A stretch of DNA of 64,000 nt from Erythrobacter ramosus (GTDB lineage Bacteria > Pseudomonadota > Alphaproteobacteria > Sphingomonadales > Sphingomonadaceae). The translations under genes and the position numbers were made by a program. How positions within the stretch are numbered: the first letter of the stretch is position 1; every line of letters begins with the position of its first letter. Location of the stretch: the NCBI RefSeq assembly GCF_009828055.1, contig NZ_WTYB01000003.1, positions 151,642 through 215,641 of the forward strand, given 5' to 3'. The notes beneath the pieces were generated by a model. The model was given only the letters and a program-made list of their open reading frames with translations. It was not told the origin of the DNA and did not search any database. Positions 62,620 to 64,000 of this stretch are shown here, piece by piece.

Positions 62620-62696
62620 CCCCGTCCCGGGCTTGACCCGGAACCCCGCTTTTTTCGCGGAGAATAGCGGGGCCCCGGATCAAGTCCGGGGTGGGG
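62620..62696. repeat. Long palindromic element between map and GIY-YIG genes
   Basis: Arms of 31 bases (62620-62650 and 62666-62696) pair with about five mismatches. The left arm has CCCGGGCTTGACCCGGAA, the right CCCCGGATCAAGTCCGGGG; the centre reads TTTTTCGCGGAGAAT. It begins 3 bp after the map stop and ends 9 bp before the stop of the GIY-YIG gene. The same unit is at 63022-63099 and half of it at 30475-30506. Confidence 0.9.
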
Positions 62697-62705
62697 TATT
62701 GATCA

Positions 62706-63005
62706 TCAGTTTAATTGACCGAACAGATCGTCCCAATCCGGGTTTTCCTTCTCGATCAGCGCGAATTTCCACTCGCGATGCCAGCGTTTCAAACGTCGTT
62801 CGTGATGCTTGGCATCGACGATGCTCTCTGCTCGCTCAGCCCACACCAGCCGCGTCAGTCCATGCTCGTCGCAGAACTCTGATCCGCGTCCTTCACGGTG
62901 TTCGTACATGCGTTGTGCGAGATCGGTGGTTGATCCGACATACAAGGTTCCGCGATAGCGATTGGTCATAATGTAGACCCAGCCGCCTCGTGTTTCTCTT
63001 TGCAT
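62706..63005 (-). CDS. GIY-YIG nuclease-domain protein
   Basis: The 99-residue protein is a single GIY-YIG domain of the UPF0213/YhbQ-like short type: VYIMTNRYRGTLYVGSTTDL (residues 10-29; the GIY is VYI and the YIG is YVG), Arg32 and an EHREG segment, and the later ERRLKRWHREWKF with the catalytic glutamate. It would cut or nick DNA. It is enclosed within 20 bp on both sides by the two palindromic elements at 62620-62696 and 63022-63099. That position, not the enzyme itself, is what is unusual. It has no other gene in its unit. Confidence 0.9.
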   Translation of the reverse strand: MQRETRGGWVYIMTNRYRGTLYVGSTTDLAQRMYEHREGRGSEFCDEHGLTRLVWAERAESIVDAKHHERRLKRWHREWKFALIEKENPDWDDLFGQLN

Positions 63006-63021
63006 TGAGGCGGTTATGAAG

Positions 63022-63099
63022 AAGCGGGGTCCCGGGTCAAGCCCGGGATGGGGTGCTTGATGTTATTCCCCGTCCCGGACCTGAGCCGGGACCCAGCTT
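63022..63099. repeat. Long palindromic element upstream of the GIY-YIG gene
   Basis: Arms of 32 bases (63022-63053 and 63068-63099) pair with about five mismatches around a 14-base centre. The left arm has CCCGGGTCAAGCCCGGGA, the right CCCGGACCTGAGCCGGGA. It is homologous to 62620-62696 but with the two arm types in reverse order. It begins 16 bp from the GIY-YIG start and ends 8 bp before the next gene stop. Confidence 0.9.
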
Positions 63100-63107
63100 G
63101 CTTTGAA

Positions 63108-63770
63108 CTACAAAAACAACACCGCCAACACCCCGACCATCACCACCACCAGCCCAACCGAGAACCCCAGCATCGCCAACACCGGCTTGGTCACACGCCC
63201 GTGCAGCACCCAATCATACGCGCAAGCAATCGCAATCGTGATCGGCGGCTGCACTGCAATCGCGACCGGATCGGGCAGGCCGAGGACCTGCACCACGCGG
63301 GCATAGGCAGGGGTCATCAGCGCTAGCGTTGCGATCAGCATCGCTTGGCGGTGCGCGGCAATGTCGCGGCGGCGGGCGAAATGCAGGGCGGCGAAATAGA
63401 GCGGCAGGAAGGTCGCGAAGGCGGCGAGGTTCACCACTGTCACCTCGGGGCGGCCAAGCTCCAGCCCGATGCGCCACGAAATCACCGACCCGCTCACCAG
63501 CATCGCGCCCACCAGTGCAATCGAGGCGCGGCCCGTGGCGCGGTGGGAGGCCAGCTTAAACCGCGCGGCGGCGAAGGCTTGGGTGGCGAGCAGGCCGAGC
63601 CAAGCGACCATGCTCACCGCGTGGAACACCACAATCGGCGTGTAGCGCGCCTGCACCTCAGGGTGCGCCGCCGCCTTGAGCGCGAAGGCGAACAGCGTGA
63701 AGCCCAGCAGCCCCATCGCTATATTGCCCATCAACTCATTCGCGCGAACGTGGCTTTCTGGCGCTCTCAC
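63108..63770 (-). CDS. Integral membrane protein of unknown function
   Basis: The start is a GTG at 63770, overlapping the ccmB stop (TAGTG) and preceded by AGGGAGA; a later ATG at 63731 lacks a ribosome site. The 220-residue product has about seven membrane segments (GLLGFTLFAFALKAA, FHAVSMVAWLGLLATQAFAA, IALVGAMLVSGSVISW, AFATFLPLYFAALHFA, AMLIATLALMTPAYARVVQV, ITIAIACAYDWVLHG, GFSVGLVVVMVGVLAVLFL) with histidines in several of them (FHAVSM, ALHFARRRDIAAHR). That layout is loosely like cytochrome-b-type or DUF2306 membrane proteins, but it lacks the WWD motif of CcmC. Coupling to ccmB suggests a shared transcript; the function is unknown. Confidence 0.75.
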   Translation of the reverse strand: MRAPESHVRANELMGNIAMGLLGFTLFAFALKAAAHPEVQARYTPIVVFHAVSMVAWLGLLATQAFAAARFKLASHRATGRASIALVGAMLVSGSVISWRIGLELGRPEVTVVNLAAFATFLPLYFAALHFARRRDIAAHRQAMLIATLALMTPAYARVVQVLGLPDPVAIAVQPPITIAIACAYDWVLHGRVTKPVLAMLGFSVGLVVVMVGVLAVLFL

Positions 63771-64000
63771 TAATTCTCCCTTGCCGCCCGGATCGCGGCT
63801 CCGGCGGCAAACGGAGCGAGTGCCACCAGCGCGAGGCTTATGGCTCCAACGAAGCCGAGGCTCACTTGATCCTGACGGGCGAGTGCACCGGCACCGAAAA
63901 TCAGGATGGGGAGGGCGAGGGGGATCAAGAGCAGGCCGGACAGCGCCGCGCCTGCGCGTAGGGAAGCGGTGAGGGCGGCGATCATCAGCCCGATAGCGGC
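63770..64000 (-). CDS. ccmB: Heme exporter protein CcmB, C-terminal part (runs off right edge)
   Basis: The minus-strand frame is open from the right edge to a TAG at 63770-63772, giving 76 C-terminal residues: AAIGLMIAALTASLRAGAAL, then LLLIPLALPILIFGAGALAR and FVGAISLALVALAPFAAGAA, ending RAAREN. This is the CcmB C-terminus (two membrane helices with PLALPILIFGAGAL). CcmB with CcmA forms the ABC transporter used in cytochrome c maturation. The upstream part, probably with ccmA, lies beyond the window. Confidence 0.85.
   Translation of the reverse strand, partial: AAIGLMIAALTASLRAGAALSGLLLIPLALPILIFGAGALARQDQVSLGFVGAISLALVALAPFAAGAAIRAAREN

Overview
The window is about 64 kb of GC-rich chromosome from an alphaproteobacterium. 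Protein sequences and conserved gene order (argS-SPOR-nagZ-scpA-scpB-tatABC, ispH-thrB-rnhA, glnB-glnA, a tad pilus block, large TonB-dependent receptors) point to Sphingomonadales, most likely the Erythrobacteraceae (Erythrobacter/Porphyrobacter-like). This assignment rests on recognition, not on a search. No rRNA, tRNA, CRISPR array, insertion sequence or prophage was seen.

Region 1 (1-13,320) is the most unusual part. Two large TonB-dependent receptors (552-3512 + and 10177-13320 -) bracket a compact minus-strand gene set: TPR protein with a C-terminal putative 2OG-Fe(II) oxygenase, TPR-sulfotransferase, a small exported protein, a stand-alone 2OG-Fe(II) oxygenase, and a second TPR-oxygenase. 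A second copy of the small exported protein runs off the left edge. The set looks like an outer-membrane uptake system with linked hydroxylation and sulfation enzymes; the substrate is unknown. Region 2 (13.6-17.2 kb) is a beta-oxidation-like module (thiolase, SDR dehydrogenase, enoyl-CoA hydratase) ending in an overlapping MarR regulator.

Region 3 (17.2-24.7 kb, minus) is a tad/cpa type IVc pilus block, cpaA-cpaB-cpaC-cpaD-cpaE-tadB-tadC. The assembly ATPase gene (cpaF/tadA), normally between cpaE and tadB, is absent, as is a Flp pilin gene. Region 4 (24.8-41.5 kb) is mainly housekeeping: hydrolase and FAD oxidoreductase, a YegP-like protein, RNase HI, homoserine kinase, IspH, arginyl-tRNA synthetase, a SPOR protein, NagZ, ScpAB, TatABC, an amidohydrolase, threonine ammonia-lyase and the N-end-rule leucyltransferase Bpt.

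Region 5 (41.5-55.9 kb) is rich in envelope genes: TamA and TamB (tamB is split by a frameshift), a GH24 lysozyme divergent from a small XRE regulator whose upstream region carries three evenly spaced operator-like palindromes, a membrane protein, a trypsin-like protease autotransporter, a Na+/Ca2+ exchanger, and a pair of exported proteins of unknown function, one with a twin-arginine signal.

Region 6 (55.9-64 kb) holds glnB-glnA behind a good sigma-54 promoter with an upstream NtrC-like dyad, argC, a short SH3-like protein, an M17 aminopeptidase, a DUF3298-like exported protein, methionine aminopeptidase, a GIY-YIG nuclease gene enclosed by two large palindromic repeats, a membrane protein, and the 3' end of ccmB at the right edge.
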